Assembly (NCBI GenBank): GCA_021521415.1
Contig: JAIQDT010001107.1
Location: 124,001-188,000 of the forward strand
DNA: 64,000 bases
Direction: 5' to 3'
From: Bidens hawaiensis
Lineage: Eukaryota > Streptophyta > Magnoliopsida > Asterales > Asteraceae
The notes beneath the pieces were generated by a model. It saw nothing but the letters and a program-made list of their open reading frames with translations. It did not search any database and had not been told where the DNA came from. This document shows, piece after piece, positions 1-9,876 of this stretch. Position 1 is the first letter of the stretch. Each line of letters begins with the position of its first letter. The translations under genes were made by a program, and so were the position numbers.

Positions 1-2000
1 CCAATCCACTACACTTTTAGTCCTTTTCCAGGCAGGCTCCAGGGTCTCTTAGATCTATGTTTATCCCGTTGTACGCGAAAGAAAAATATTATCAACATAC
101 ATATGTACTTACGTAGCGACAAATTGTGTCACATTCTGGATTTACTAGTAATTTTTGCATTGAATTAATTACTAATTAAGTTATTTAGTGTTAGTTGTAT
201 CTAATTTGACTAACGAGGTTAGCCAAATATTCAATAATGGTAAAAGGAAGTATTACATTTGAAGTTTTTGAAATAATAATAAACAAACATATATCAATTT
301 TGTTGCTTCTAGAAGCTTAGTAAACTTATGCTACGTGTGTTTATTTGTTGTGTATGAAAGCGACTCTTTTGTTCCAACGATGAAACAACAAAAGTTATTA
401 CATTTAATCTTTATTATAGGAATATGTTCGTAGATCTTTACCCCGTTTTCATTTGCATTATATGAAACTAGGTTATTGACCCGTGTATGACACGGGTGGA
501 AATATATAAACGTTTAACAATAACATTCGAAGAGACCCCATTTTCATTTGCATTACATGAAATATGATAAAAAAAATTAAAAGTTACTCATGAAATTTTC
601 ATTTAGATCCGTCACTGCATGTAGACGTAGTGAAATTAAATGACAATCCCAAAAACAATTGTTATAAAGAGAAATTAGTTAACCAAAGTAATAAAACAAA
701 TAAAAAAACAAAAAAGAATGATTGGCTGAAATGGAAATGGACCCCACATTTTATACCCTATTGGGCGTTAATTGTTTCGCCGCTTTCCCGTGCAAGAGGT
801 GGAAAAAAATGGCAGATAGTAGGGCTTGATTTGTGCTATGGTGAAAATGGATGAATGTGGGGTAAGGTGGCACGGAGTGGCGCTCTCCAGCCCACCATAA
901 CACCTAGTGTAACAAGAAGCTAAGTAATACATGTTAGTATTTTAGGTAAACGGGTTCAAGTAATAAACATGTTAAATGGGTTGGATTACACACATTAATG
1001 ACACAATTCAAAAATGTGTCTACATGTCTCTAACCCGCGTAATCCGTTTATGACACGACATTGTCTTTATGTGTCAGTTACGTTAACATGCCGAATAGTT
1101 CACGAACGTTCCGTACATTTATTTGTTTACAGACTAAAAAGTAAATTAGATAAATATGCATACAAATATCGTATCGTATGGTCCATTTAAAAATACTTGC
1201 ATCTTATGACGATTGTTGATTTGTTGGCGCAATTATTTTACTTGCTCCTGTAATGGACTGGGCCGATGTTACTTTGGCCCATGACAAATGATTTCATTTC
1301 TTGACAAATCTTTTCATAAAATTGTAACTATCATAACTAGCTATGTGTCCACGCGATACAACGTGGCACGCACGCAACTCTACATTGAAGTAATAGTCCG
1401 TGTCAGTACATACGTCACCTGATGACAATGCGCACGCAGCCTAAAATTGGACGCGTTACTCGTGTTAAGCCAGTTGCGTGTAATCGAAAATTGAACTTGC
1501 ATAATCGAACGGAAATTTACATTACCGACATTAAAACATGTTTAACCAACACCACACGTGTAATTCATGCCGATTAACGATGCAGGGCAATGTTAAAATT
1601 TTAAATTTATGTTAAGTTGACAACATATTTTGTTGTTCTACAATCTTCTCATTTTTAACTCTAGTGTATAGATACTAAGATATTTTTAAAATTTCATTAC
1701 AAACAATGCATGTCATATCCCTGTAAGCTATACATATATAATCAAGGTTAAATTCAAAAGCATCATAACTCTTCACCTTTTTATGATATAAGTTTCAAAC
1801 TTATCAATTAGATATTTTTTCATTCAAATTAAATAGTTTTAAACAATCTAGTATTTATATTATTCAATCAAGCTTTTAACTAGTGGACCAAACCGCTCGA
1901 CATTGGCAGGCCCGACTTCGAAAATGGTTAAAACATTTTAAACCGAAGGCGAAAATTTTCTGGGCCTTAATAAGAAGGGTATCTTGTTGTGTTACACAAT
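1..2000. other. AT-rich intergenic DNA with no recognisable gene
   Basis: I find no convincing gene here. The longest open frame (630-854) is Lys/Asn-rich and has no recognisable domain. A short phrase (CATTTTCATTTGCATTA type) occurs twice about 90 bp apart near 446 and 538. A perfect hairpin CCCGTGT-atg-ACACGGG lies at 480-496; palindromes of this kind are common in old plant repeats. The stretch is probably decayed transposon and intergenic DNA, but I cannot assign a family. Confidence 0.5.
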
Positions 2001-2004
2001 TTAG

Positions 2005-2165
2005 TTTTTAAATAAGTCTTAATTTTTTGGGTCTTATAATTTGGTTGTGTAAAAACTATTTTTTATAAAAATAAGGTTAAAGTGTCTCAAGTGAGATTAG
2101 AACTCATAACCTTTTGGTTGAAAGCCATAACTCTTTGCCACTAGACCAAACTAGTGATTGTGTAA
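2005..2165 (-). repeat. Possible tRNA-derived SINE head (minus strand)
   Basis: On the minus strand, reading down from about 2150, there is a stretch resembling an RNA polymerase III box A (TGGTCTAGTGGCAAAGAG). About 35 bp on there is a box B-like GAGTTCTAATCTC. That order and spacing are typical of tRNA-derived SINE heads. I could not define a tail or target duplication, so this may be only a decayed fragment. Confidence 0.4.
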
Positions 2166-2224
2166 TTATGTTTAAACATTATATATACATACTGTTTTTC
2201 ATAAAAATATATAATATATAATTT

Positions 2225-2420
2225 TTTTAAAAAAACATTCCGGGCCTATCGGGGTGTCGGGCCGGGGTCCGTCGACCACCCGGCCCTCCCTTATAGCCGG
2301 CCCTGGACAGTGGCGAAGCTTGCGCAATGTCATAGGGGTGACCGAAATCACGGACCAAAAAAGTTTTGGGTCTGTACTTTCGGTTCGGGTTGGATCGGGT
2401 CAGGTCAAACAATATAAAGT
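2225..2420. repeat. Degraded GC-rich transposon-like fragment
   Basis: A GC-rich island (CCGGGCC, GGGTGTCGGGCC) lies in AT-rich surroundings, followed by AGTGGCGAAGCTTG and a GGGGTGACCG motif. GGGGTGACC recurs, on the plus strand, in the stretch at 3710-3820, which suggests two decayed pieces of related mobile DNA. The minus-strand open frame across it is a by-product of GC richness. Family not identified. Confidence 0.3.
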
Positions 2421-2542
2421 CTAATTATTTAATTTTTCTTCATGACTATTCTTACAATCATGGTTGTAGAAATTTTAAGCGCTAGCTGGGTGGTGGGAAC
2501 CGACTATGAATTAATCGAATCATATTTTTTATGTATATTTTT

Positions 2543-2546
<4 letters not shown>

Positions 2547-2631
<85 letters not shown>
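2547..2631. repeat. (TA)n microsatellite, about 85 bp
   Basis: An uninterrupted AT dinucleotide run directly abuts the left end of the MITE at 2632. A shorter TA run abuts its right end at 3301. The MITE therefore sits inside a TA microsatellite. Confidence 0.95.
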
Positions 2632-2634
<3 letters not shown>

Positions 2635-3300
2635 GTGGGAACTAGAGAGAACTCCACTTAAAGAGAGAACTAGAGAACTAGTAAAGAATTATTTTAACTA
2701 TTTTAAAAAAAATTATTTTGTGATTTTTTTTCTTTCCTCATTCTAATAAGATGATATTGATATTAAAAAAAAAAAACTTATCGGTGTAGTACTGTAGTGC
2801 ATATGTGCACTAATGCCTATTGCATATATACAATAGTATTTTATTGCATATAATACAACACAATTACATTATCCAATACACACTATTGAATATATGTAAA
2901 TACGACACTAATAATTGTATGCAAAACACATTATCGCATATATGTAATACAACACTAATGCACATATGCACTATATCGATTTTTTTTATTTTTGTATATA
3001 ATATAACACTATTGCAAATAAACAATACAAACAACTATATATATGTTATTCAACACTATTTCAAATATCAAAATGCACACTATTGCACATATGCATTATA
3101 AAAAAAGTCATTGTATTGCATATATGCATTACTCGTTAATCTTTTTATTTTTTTTATTTTTTTTGTGGTGAAGAATAACAACATATAAGAAAAATAAAAG
3201 AAAAAAAATTTTAAAATATTTTTTTAATTAAATTAAAAATACTTCATTATTAGTTCTCTAGTTCTCCTCATAAAATGGAGTTCTCTCATGATCCTCTCCC
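2632..3300. mobile_element. MITE copy 1, about 50-bp imperfect inverted ends, in (TA)n
   Basis: The left end begins GGGGTGGGAACTAGAGAG and continues with AGAGAGAACTAGAGAACTA. The reverse complement of the right end begins GGGAGAGGATCATGAGAG and reaches GGAGAACTAGAGAACTA, giving imperfect inverted ends of roughly 50 bp. The interior is non-coding, very AT-rich and full of near-palindromic TTGCATATATGCAA-type motifs at short intervals. Both ends lie against TA runs, consistent with a TA target preference. Copies 2 and 3 at 5228 and 7371 share ends and interior. I do not assign a superfamily; a TA target would suit Tc1/mariner-like or microsatellite-targeting elements. Confidence 0.8.
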
Positions 3301-4504
3301 TATATATATATATATATATATGGAGTTGAATTTATACATTTTATACATAAAATTAGAAGTTGAAGGAGTTAAAAGTAAAATTTGCCTAAACTTGTTTTAA
3401 ATAAACTAACAAAGCTAGAGGGGTTAGATGTAAATAAACATGTTTCTTTACCTACTTTCTTCAACCTTCAATATTCAGTGATGTAAACGGCTAACAACGT
3501 AAACTCCGTTCATCACAAAGAGCCCTACGACACAAATTCTAGCCCCAAATCAAGTTCACTTTTGGTCCGAAATGAGGTAAGAACTCATTCCACTTGACTG
3601 ATTTGGTATAATTTTGACCAATTGTAATCCAAATCTAGACCTATTTTTGACCGATTATTTTCCGATTGTGGAAAAAATCAAACGTTGGAATTTTATTAAA
3701 AAAATAAAGAGCAGGGGTGACCAATAGCTTTACACGGAGGTGACCGGACTCAATACCAATAAAATTTTTGGACGAAATCATGAAAATTTGCCTTGCTAAG
3801 CGAAAAAACGGGGGTGACCGGGGCCACCCCGGGTCCCTCTTGAGTTGCGTCCCTGCCGCTCGATGTGGTGGAGCATGTGACATGAATTTGGTTGGTATCA
3901 ATATTGGTTTGTTACGGTATCGTAGATACTGACACTTTTTATTGCAATTGAAAGATAAAACTTAATTAATAAAGTTATAGCATGCCACAAAGATATTGAT
4001 CGACAAGTATTCTTCTCCTCCTCATCCTTCTCTTCTCATTATCCTCCTCCACCACCTCCTCTGGTGGATGCGCATACACTAACGCCAATATATGTACCTT
4101 GTGTATCCAAACTAACATGTATAGATGAAAAACCGGGATTTTTCAGGTTCTGTAATCGGGTAGGAACCGTTTCAGGTTTGATAAACAAAAATCAAGAACT
4201 GGATCAGGTAGAAATCCGTTCTGGGTAAGGTCGAGGTTTGACTAGTTGACAGGTTTTAGCATAGTCGGGTTCGGGTTTTAACTGGCACAATTATTTTATG
4301 TCTCAGCATCTGCTAACCCATTGACTGGGGCTCATGTATTTACTATTTTGCTCAAAGCCCACCTCAATTGCTCCAGCTCTAGGTATATTTATATTTAATT
4401 AAGTCTCTAATGTTGCTTAAGAAATTCGTGATTATTATTATGGTTTATATAATATGTTTATTAACAATCAAATTACTCTTAACTAATTATGGTTTGACTT
4501 CTTA
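3301..4504. other. Intergenic DNA with degraded repeat fragments
   Basis: The stretch opens with a TA run (3301-3321). At 3640-3870 a decayed repeat carries GGGGTGACC motifs like those near 2330. A pyrimidine-rich tract of CTTCTCCTC type lies at 4008-4060, and TCGGGT-rich sequence at about 4130-4280. I see no supported gene. Confidence 0.45.
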
Positions 4505-4867
4505 GAGCATTCCTAACCTATTTTCTAAAGTTGATAAACTCATATAATTTAGGATAAATTTTGAGAAAACCATCAAAATCACCTCTCCAATCCATTTCCT
4601 ATTATATGGATGAGTTATATGACAACTAACGTAAAAACCTAAATACAGGGTCTCACTTTTGATCCATACCATATAATATATCAACTATTTTCCAATCACC
4701 ATATACTATATAACAAGACAAAAGAGAAAGAAATAATAAAAAATAATTTATTGATATGAATAGAGAACAGAATGTGAAAGATTTTATAAAAAAGATATAT
4801 AAATTTATAAAATGCTGTTTATAGTTAAATTATAAAGAAAAATATATGAAATGGGTTAAGAATACTC
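4505..4867. mobile_element. MITE with ~20-bp inverted ends, 363 bp
   Basis: The left end GAGCATTCCTAACCTATTT matches the reverse complement of the right end (GAGTATTCTTAACCCATTT) at 15 of 19 bases. The flanking triplets are TTA on the left and TTG on the right, a possible 3-bp target duplication with one change, as in PIF/Harbinger-type MITEs. The interior is AT-rich and non-coding. Confidence 0.65.
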
Positions 4868-4899
4868 TTGTAAATTATGAATAAGAAGTTTGTTATTGC

Positions 4900-5030
4900 C
4901 ACTTGGGCTTTGGCTCAATGATAAGACGTGAATCCTTTTGGATACCCAGGTTCTTCGAACCCGGTTGCTGACAAATGGGTATAAAAGTGTATAGCAGGAA
5001 AAAAGATTTGGTTATAAAAAACAAACTAAT
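4900..5030 (+). repeat. Possible tRNA-related SINE fragment
   Basis: TGGCTCAATGATAAG resembles box A, and GGTTCTTCGAACCCGG about 40 bp downstream resembles box B. A short A-rich stretch follows at about 5006-5030. No clear target duplication is visible and the second box is imperfect, so this is a weak call. Confidence 0.35.
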
Positions 5031-5712
5031 TAAGTTATTCAACAATTTTTAATATTGTACTTAGAGGTGTATCAATTCCATGAGTTGTCATAATATATAT
5101 TAAAAGAATAGTCTGCAACAGTCCTTAGGCTGACAATAGTTGGAAGATGGGGATTTGAGTATATTCGGAGAGTAGTCAGAAATGATAAATATAAACAAAA
5201 TTAATTTTTGAATAATATATATATATAGGGATGAGATCTAGAGAGAACTTCTTTTAAAAAGAGAACTAAAGAACTAGTAAATAATTATTTTTAAGTATTT
5301 TTTACAAAATACTTAGTGATTGTTTTTCTTTCCTCTTTCTACTAAGATGATATTGATACTTAAAAAAAACCTTGTTGGTGTAGTGCATATGTGCACTAAT
5401 GTCTATTGCATATATACAATAGTGTTTTAGTGCATATAATACAACACAATTGCATTATACAATACACACTATTGAATATATTCTAATACAACACTAATAA
5501 TTGTATGTAATACACACTATCGCATATATGTAATACAACACTAATGCACATATGCACTATATCGATTTTTTTTTATTTTTGTATATAATATAACAATATT
5601 GCATATATACAATACAAATAATTGCATATATGCTAATCAACATTATTGCACATATAAAAATACACACTAGTGCACATATGTATTAAAAAAAAGTCGACAT
5701 ATTGCATATATG

Positions 5713-7160
5713 TCTAAGAGATATAGACCTGGAAAAATCAAATAAAGGGGAGTTCCCCCGGACCACGGATCCGTCCAAAAATGAAGGTCATATTGTCTAT
5801 CGGTGGCCGTGTCACGTTAATTAAATCAGTGCTTGAAAGTCTTCCGGTTTACTATTTCTCCCTCTTCAAAGTGCCTATTAAAGTGGTGAATACGCTTGAA
5901 AGTATTATGAGAATATTTTTGTAGGGAGGTTCGAATAACAAAAATAAAGTCCATTGGGTTGCTTGGGATCGAGTGTCTTCTCCTATAGATAGGGGAGGTC
6001 TCGGGATCTCGAGATTATCCGACACTAATTATTCTCTTTTAGCTAAATGGGTTTGGAGATTTAAAACTGAGAAGGAAAGCCTATGGAAGAGAGTTATTGA
6101 GGCTATCCATTGGAACAAATCTAAAGGGGGGCACAGGGGTGTGGCTGAACCTTATAAAAGAAGTCAACAAAAAGAATTTTGATTCTCTCAAATTCATGGA
6201 CTTTTTGAAAGCTAATCTGGGCAACGGAAATGACCTTCGTTTTTGGACGGATCCGTGGTCCGGGGGAACTCCCCTTTATTTGATTTTTCCAGGTCTATAT
6301 CTCTTAGAAATAAACAAATTATGTAAAGTTAGTGATAGATTTTTTTGGAGCGGCAGTCATTTAGTCTGGAAATGGGAATGGAAAAGAAACCCATCTTCAC
6401 AAAGCGAATTCGCTGAATGGGAAGATTGTATTAAACTCATCGCAGCTGCCAAATGGAACACGGGCCCTGACTCTTGGACTTGGTTGGGGGACTCGTCGGG
6501 TACCTTCTCGGTCAGGTCAGTTAAACAAGTTATCATCTCTTGCAGGGACTACAGCCATATTTATGTCTTGAATTGGAGTAAATGGGTCCCTTCGAAGTGT
6601 AACATTCACGCTTGGAGAACAGAAATGAATAAAATTCCGACCAAGACTGCCCTCAAAAGAAGAAACATCTCTGTTCCGGACTCCTTGTGTGTTTTCTGCA
6701 ATGCTGCAGAAGAGTCTACTGAGCACATCTACACCGGTTGCTCGGTGACCACGCAGGTTTGGGATGCTTTAATCTCTTGGTGCCAGATCCCGTCTTTCTT
6801 TGCCTTTTCGGTTAAGGATCTTCTGAAAGTTTAGAACCATGTGGGGTTGAAAAACAAGGAAAAGGAGGCTTTCAAAGGCATCGTTATCATTGCTTGCTGG
6901 CGAATATGGAGGGCCCGGAATGCTTTGATTTTTGAAGGAAAAAAGACGAATATCGGAGATATCATCTGCGACATCAAGTCGTTAAGTTTTCTTTGGTTCA
7001 AACTTAGATCTAAATACAAATCTATTTGCTGGTTTGATTGGTGTAAGTTTTTCTTGATGTGATTGTTTTTTTTCTTTGCTTTGCTTCGGTTCTCCTCCGG
7101 GTTGTGGAGGGTGCTTTTGGCTCTGACCTTTGTTTATAGAAATTTACAGTTCGAAAAAAA
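5713..7160 (+). mobile_element. LINE insertion, 5'-truncated and 5'-inverted, 14-bp target duplication
   Basis: The insertion lies inside MITE copy 2. ATATTGCATATATG is duplicated exactly at 5699-5712 and 7161-7174, and the 3' end is a short poly(A) run. The 5' end (5713-5791) is an inverted copy of the element's own interior (6230-6308), 79 nt with one mismatch seen. The forward-oriented part starts near 5788. The structure fits target-primed reverse transcription with twin priming. About 100 bp of non-coding 3' sequence follows the last coding frame. Confidence 0.92.
5781..7062 (+). pseudogene. LINE ORF2 C-terminal remnant: end of reverse transcriptase and zf-RVT domain
   Basis: The reading frame gives the conserved late part of a plant L1-type ORF2. 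It begins with an [18 protein letters not shown] motif, followed by HWVAWDRVSSPIDRGGLGI and then a tryptophan-rich stretch ([11 protein letters not shown]). Near 6590-6800 is the zinc-binding module known in plant LINEs as zf-RVT, with a visible C-x2-C-x8-H-x4-C pattern (CVFC...H....C). The tail (IACWRIWRARNALIFEG) is also typical. It is clearly dead: in-frame TAG at 5922, a frameshift near the G run at 6126-6131, and another TAG at 6832. The endonuclease and the catalytic reverse transcriptase core are missing through 5' truncation. Confidence 0.9.
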
Positions 7161-7370
7161 ATATTGCATATATGCATTACAACGAGTTTTTTAATATTTT
7201 TATTTTTTTATTTGTTTGTGATGAAGAATAAGAATATATGAGAAGAATGAAAGAAAAAAAAATTTAAAATTATTTTTTTAATTAAATTAAAAATACTTTA
7301 TTATTAGTTATCTAGTTCTCTCTCTAACGATGAGTTCTCTCTTGATTTTTTGCATATATATATATATATA

Positions 7371-8165
7371 GGGGTGGGATCTAGAGAGAACTTCTTTTAA
7401 AAAAAGAACTATTAAGATTTATTTTTAACTATTTTTAAAATAATATTTTGTGATTTTTTTTCTTTCATCCTAATAAAATGATATTGTTACTAAAAAAAAC
7501 CTCAAAACTTGTCGGTGTAGTGCACAGTGTTTTAAAAACCGGTTCATACCGGCCGGTTGAACCGGTTAAACCGGATTTCACACAGCAGGCTGGTATCCGG
7601 TATTTTTGGCCGGTTTGCTAGAACATCGTACCGGCGGTTTTTGTTTAAAATATCGGTTTTTACCAGCAAACTGGTTTTAACTCCGAGAAATTTTTAATAT
7701 TTGCGGCCCATATTTTTTCAAATTTACTTTAATCCAACAATTAACATTCAAACGTGTAATCTTTAGGACTATTTTTTTTTAAATTGAGTGCTTTGCATTT
7801 TTTTATTATGGATTAATTTTTGGATTATTTTTTGTTATGAAATCATTTACTTTTAGGTTATTTTTGGATTAAAGTTACATATTTAGGAAATTATAAGGTA
7901 AATTATTCAACCAGTTGAACCTTCCGGTATAACCCGGTTCAATCGGTTGTACCGTTTTTTAGCTCAATCCGACACAAGTAAAATACCGGATTTTAAAACA
8001 TTGGTATTGCATATGTGCACTAATGCCTATTGCATATATACAATAATGTTTTATTATATATAATACAATAAAATTGCATTATACAATACACACTATTGAA
8101 TATATACAAATACAACAGTAATAATTATATTCAATACACACTATCACATATATGTAATACAAAAA
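7371..8165. mobile_element. MITE copy 3, right end missing, interrupted by a hAT-type MITE
   Basis: It begins GGGGTGGGATCTAGAGAG right after the TA run shared with copy 2 and follows the copy 1 and 2 interior. Homology stops near 8165 (after CATATATGTAATACAAAA), and the expected inverted right end is absent. Copies 2 and 3 lie head-to-tail around a single TA tract of about 18 bp. Confidence 0.72.
7525..8003. mobile_element. hAT-type MITE, 479 bp, 8-bp target duplication
   Basis: The left end CAGTGTTTTAAAAACCGG and the reverse complement of the right end (CAATGTTTTAAAATCCGG) form terminal inverted repeats. The host copy is split between GTAGTGCA (7517-7524) and GTATTGCA (8004-8011), an 8-bp duplication with one difference. 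Short CA..TG ends plus an 8-bp duplication are the hallmark of hAT elements. The interior is non-coding but rich in CCGGTT/AACCGG repeats that extend the inverted ends into a longer foldback. Confidence 0.85.
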
Positions 8166-8603
8166 TGGTGACTTATCAAACTGACGCTTACTAAGTACTG
8201 ACATGTACGCTGCTAGGCGTCACTTTTAAACAACTCGATGAAATTAAAATTAAAAGAAGTAATGATTCCACTACATATTTGTTAATAACTTATAGTAAGT
8301 GTGGGTCCAAGTAAAACGTTTCATAGCATAAAAAATCTTAATTTCCCACCATTATTTAAAATATTTACAATGTACGTAGACTTTATATGACTTCTTTTGG
8401 GTCTTGCTCGATCAATTCCCGCGTGAATTCAAGTGAGAATGATAACAATATTTATGTTTATTAATTTAATTACAAGTAGTAAATACATCAAACACTAAAT
8501 TCCAAATCACTTAATCACCAAAAGGTGAATCTACATTTAATATACCTTGATTTTAATACAATTAATTAAATTCCAGATTAACCTTCTTTTTGTTCACACC
8601 AAC
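8166..8603. other. Unique-looking upstream region of the 8660 gene
   Basis: AT-rich, non-repetitive sequence between MITE copy 3 and the small gene. I recognise no specific regulatory element other than the TATA box listed separately. Confidence 0.4.
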
Positions 8604-8610
8604 TATATAA
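8604..8610 (+). promoter_or_regulatory. TATA box of the 8660 gene
   Basis: TATATAA lies 50 bp upstream of the ATG at 8660 and is followed by AACCTC. With initiation about 30 bp downstream, the 5' UTR would be about 20-25 nt. The position supports the start chosen. Confidence 0.55.
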
Positions 8611-8659
8611 ACCTCATGAAAACATGTTGTCAAGTCATCTCATACTCTAGGTAAAAAGT

Positions 8660-9160
8660 ATGGAAGCAAACATGACAACAAATCGTACCCAAGACATCGA
8701 CGTAACAAATGAGTTTGATTCTTTTTATTCCGAGCTTGAAAGGCGAATATTGGCATTAGTATCCGATGATGTGAATGAAGACTGCGTTGGGAGTATAACC
8801 GCTAAACCATCAACTCAAATCAACAGAAAAAGGTACATCTTGGAGCAGCGAACCGAAAGCTATTTTTGTTGGGAATATGATTTTGAGAGACCTACAAGTT
8901 CATTACCAAACTTGTGGAGGAATACGTGCAGTGGAACGGGTGTTTTCTTTCCTCGTACAAATGTTACCGGAGGATATAAACCAAGTATGCCATTTTCTTA
9001 TTGTTATTATTTTCTTAAAATTTTATGGGGATTTAATTTTCTTATAAATTGTTATATTTTTTTTGTAAATAGTATTTTGACATGTTTTTTTGTGATGGTG
9101 TTTTTTGCAGCTATAAGAAGCAAAAGCGAAAAGAGAGTGACTAAAGTTTTGGTGGATTAG
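8660..9160 (+). CDS. Small two-exon plant gene, uncharacterised protein (124 aa)
   Basis: Exon 1 runs 8660-8984 and exon 2 9111-9160. The intron (8985-9110, 126 bp) starts GTATGC, is T-rich and ends TTTTTTGCAG. Because it is a multiple of three without a stop, an unspliced frame also reads through, but that adds a hydrophobic Phe/Leu/Tyr-rich block that is plainly intron. The spliced protein has an acidic N-terminal part (FDSFYSELERRILALVSDD, residues about 20-38, probably helical), a central aromatic patch (SYFCWEYDFERP), then LWRNTCSGTGVFFPRT and a basic tail (RSKSEKRVTKVLVD). No signal peptide or membrane segment remains after splicing. From memory, short plant proteins with a late GTGVF(I/L)P motif form an uncharacterised family, but I cannot name a function. 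It is the best candidate for a functional gene here; it could also be a recent pseudogene. Confidence 0.65.
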   Translation: MEANMTTNRTQDIDVTNEFDSFYSELERRILALVSDDVNEDCVGSITAKPSTQINRKRYILEQRTESYFCWEYDFERPTSSLPNLWRNTCSGTGVFFPRTNVTGGYKPSMPFSYCYYFLKILWGFNFLINCYIFFVNSILTCFFVMVFFAAIRSKSEKRVTKVLVD

Positions 9161-9876
9161 TTAACAAGATATTTATAATGCAAGTTATGAGTTAAATTTG
9201 TTCGGTGCATTTTTTTTTGGTGTAACCTAAGCTAATAAGTAAAGCAGCTTCTTTTATAAAATTTATTTGGTATTAGAGCATTGTATTGTTATCTATGATT
9301 TTGGACAATTGAGTTGCAATTTACGTTCTGATAGTGAAGTTTGACTAAAACATTAAACTAATATTTTTTTTAATTATTTTTTCATATTTGTTTAAAATCA
9401 GAAATTTACGCGCTCAATCCGCTATTAAAAAAAAATCACCATGTTATCTGTCGTTGGAAAAAGTTAAAATGTTCTGATAGATTTACACAACTGGTTTCAA
9501 TTTATAAACCATTGGTTGAACTATCCGTGTAACCTGAAGAAACACGAGTTTAACTAGGGCTATACAAATGCTCCCACAGGTGGTCGTTACAGAGATTCTG
9601 AGTCCGGGTGATCGACTAAGAAAAAGAGATCGGGGCGGTGTGGATGCACCATCATGCTCACATGCCATGAATGATGCCTCCACAACACACAACTTTAGAG
9701 ATAGAGATAAGTATAAAGTTTATTATTATTATTATTATTGTTATTGTTATTGTTATAATAACAAGTATGGTTTTGATAGGAATGATATAAATTAATCTAA
9801 ACCATTTATTTTGGACATGAATGGTTGTGATTAGTTTATTGGTGAAATCATATGTTAAATAATGGGAAAAACATAA
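9161..9876. other. Intergenic DNA downstream of the small gene
   Basis: AT-rich sequence without a supported gene. A trinucleotide microsatellite (TTA then TTG units) lies at about 9719-9760. The overlapping short open frames on both strands include this repeat and look accidental. Confidence 0.5.

Larger units (their letters stand above)
5228..7350. mobile_element. MITE copy 2, interrupted by a LINE
   Basis: The left end GGGATGAGATCTAGAGAG follows a TA run, and the right part (TAGTTATCTAGTTCTC... GAGTTCTCTCTTGA) precedes another TA run. Interior sequence at 5340-5712 and 7161-7300 closely follows copy 1, including the repeated TATTGCATATATG motifs. Without the LINE at 5713-7160 the element would be about 660 bp, like copy 1. 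Confidence 0.78.

Noticed and set aside
630..854. 74-codon frame as a gene
   Set aside because: Low-complexity Lys/Asn-rich start, no domain, no promoter or splice context.
690..910. A MITE with ends around GGGCGTTAATTG and GCCCACCATAACACC
   Set aside because: I could not match inverted ends or a target duplication, so I did not list it as an element.
2442..2645. Open frame of alternating Ile-Tyr
   Set aside because: It is a translation of the (TA)n microsatellite.
4900..4990. A functional tRNA gene
   Set aside because: Box-like motifs are present, but no cloverleaf can be drawn with a proper acceptor stem and anticodon arm. A SINE fragment is more likely.
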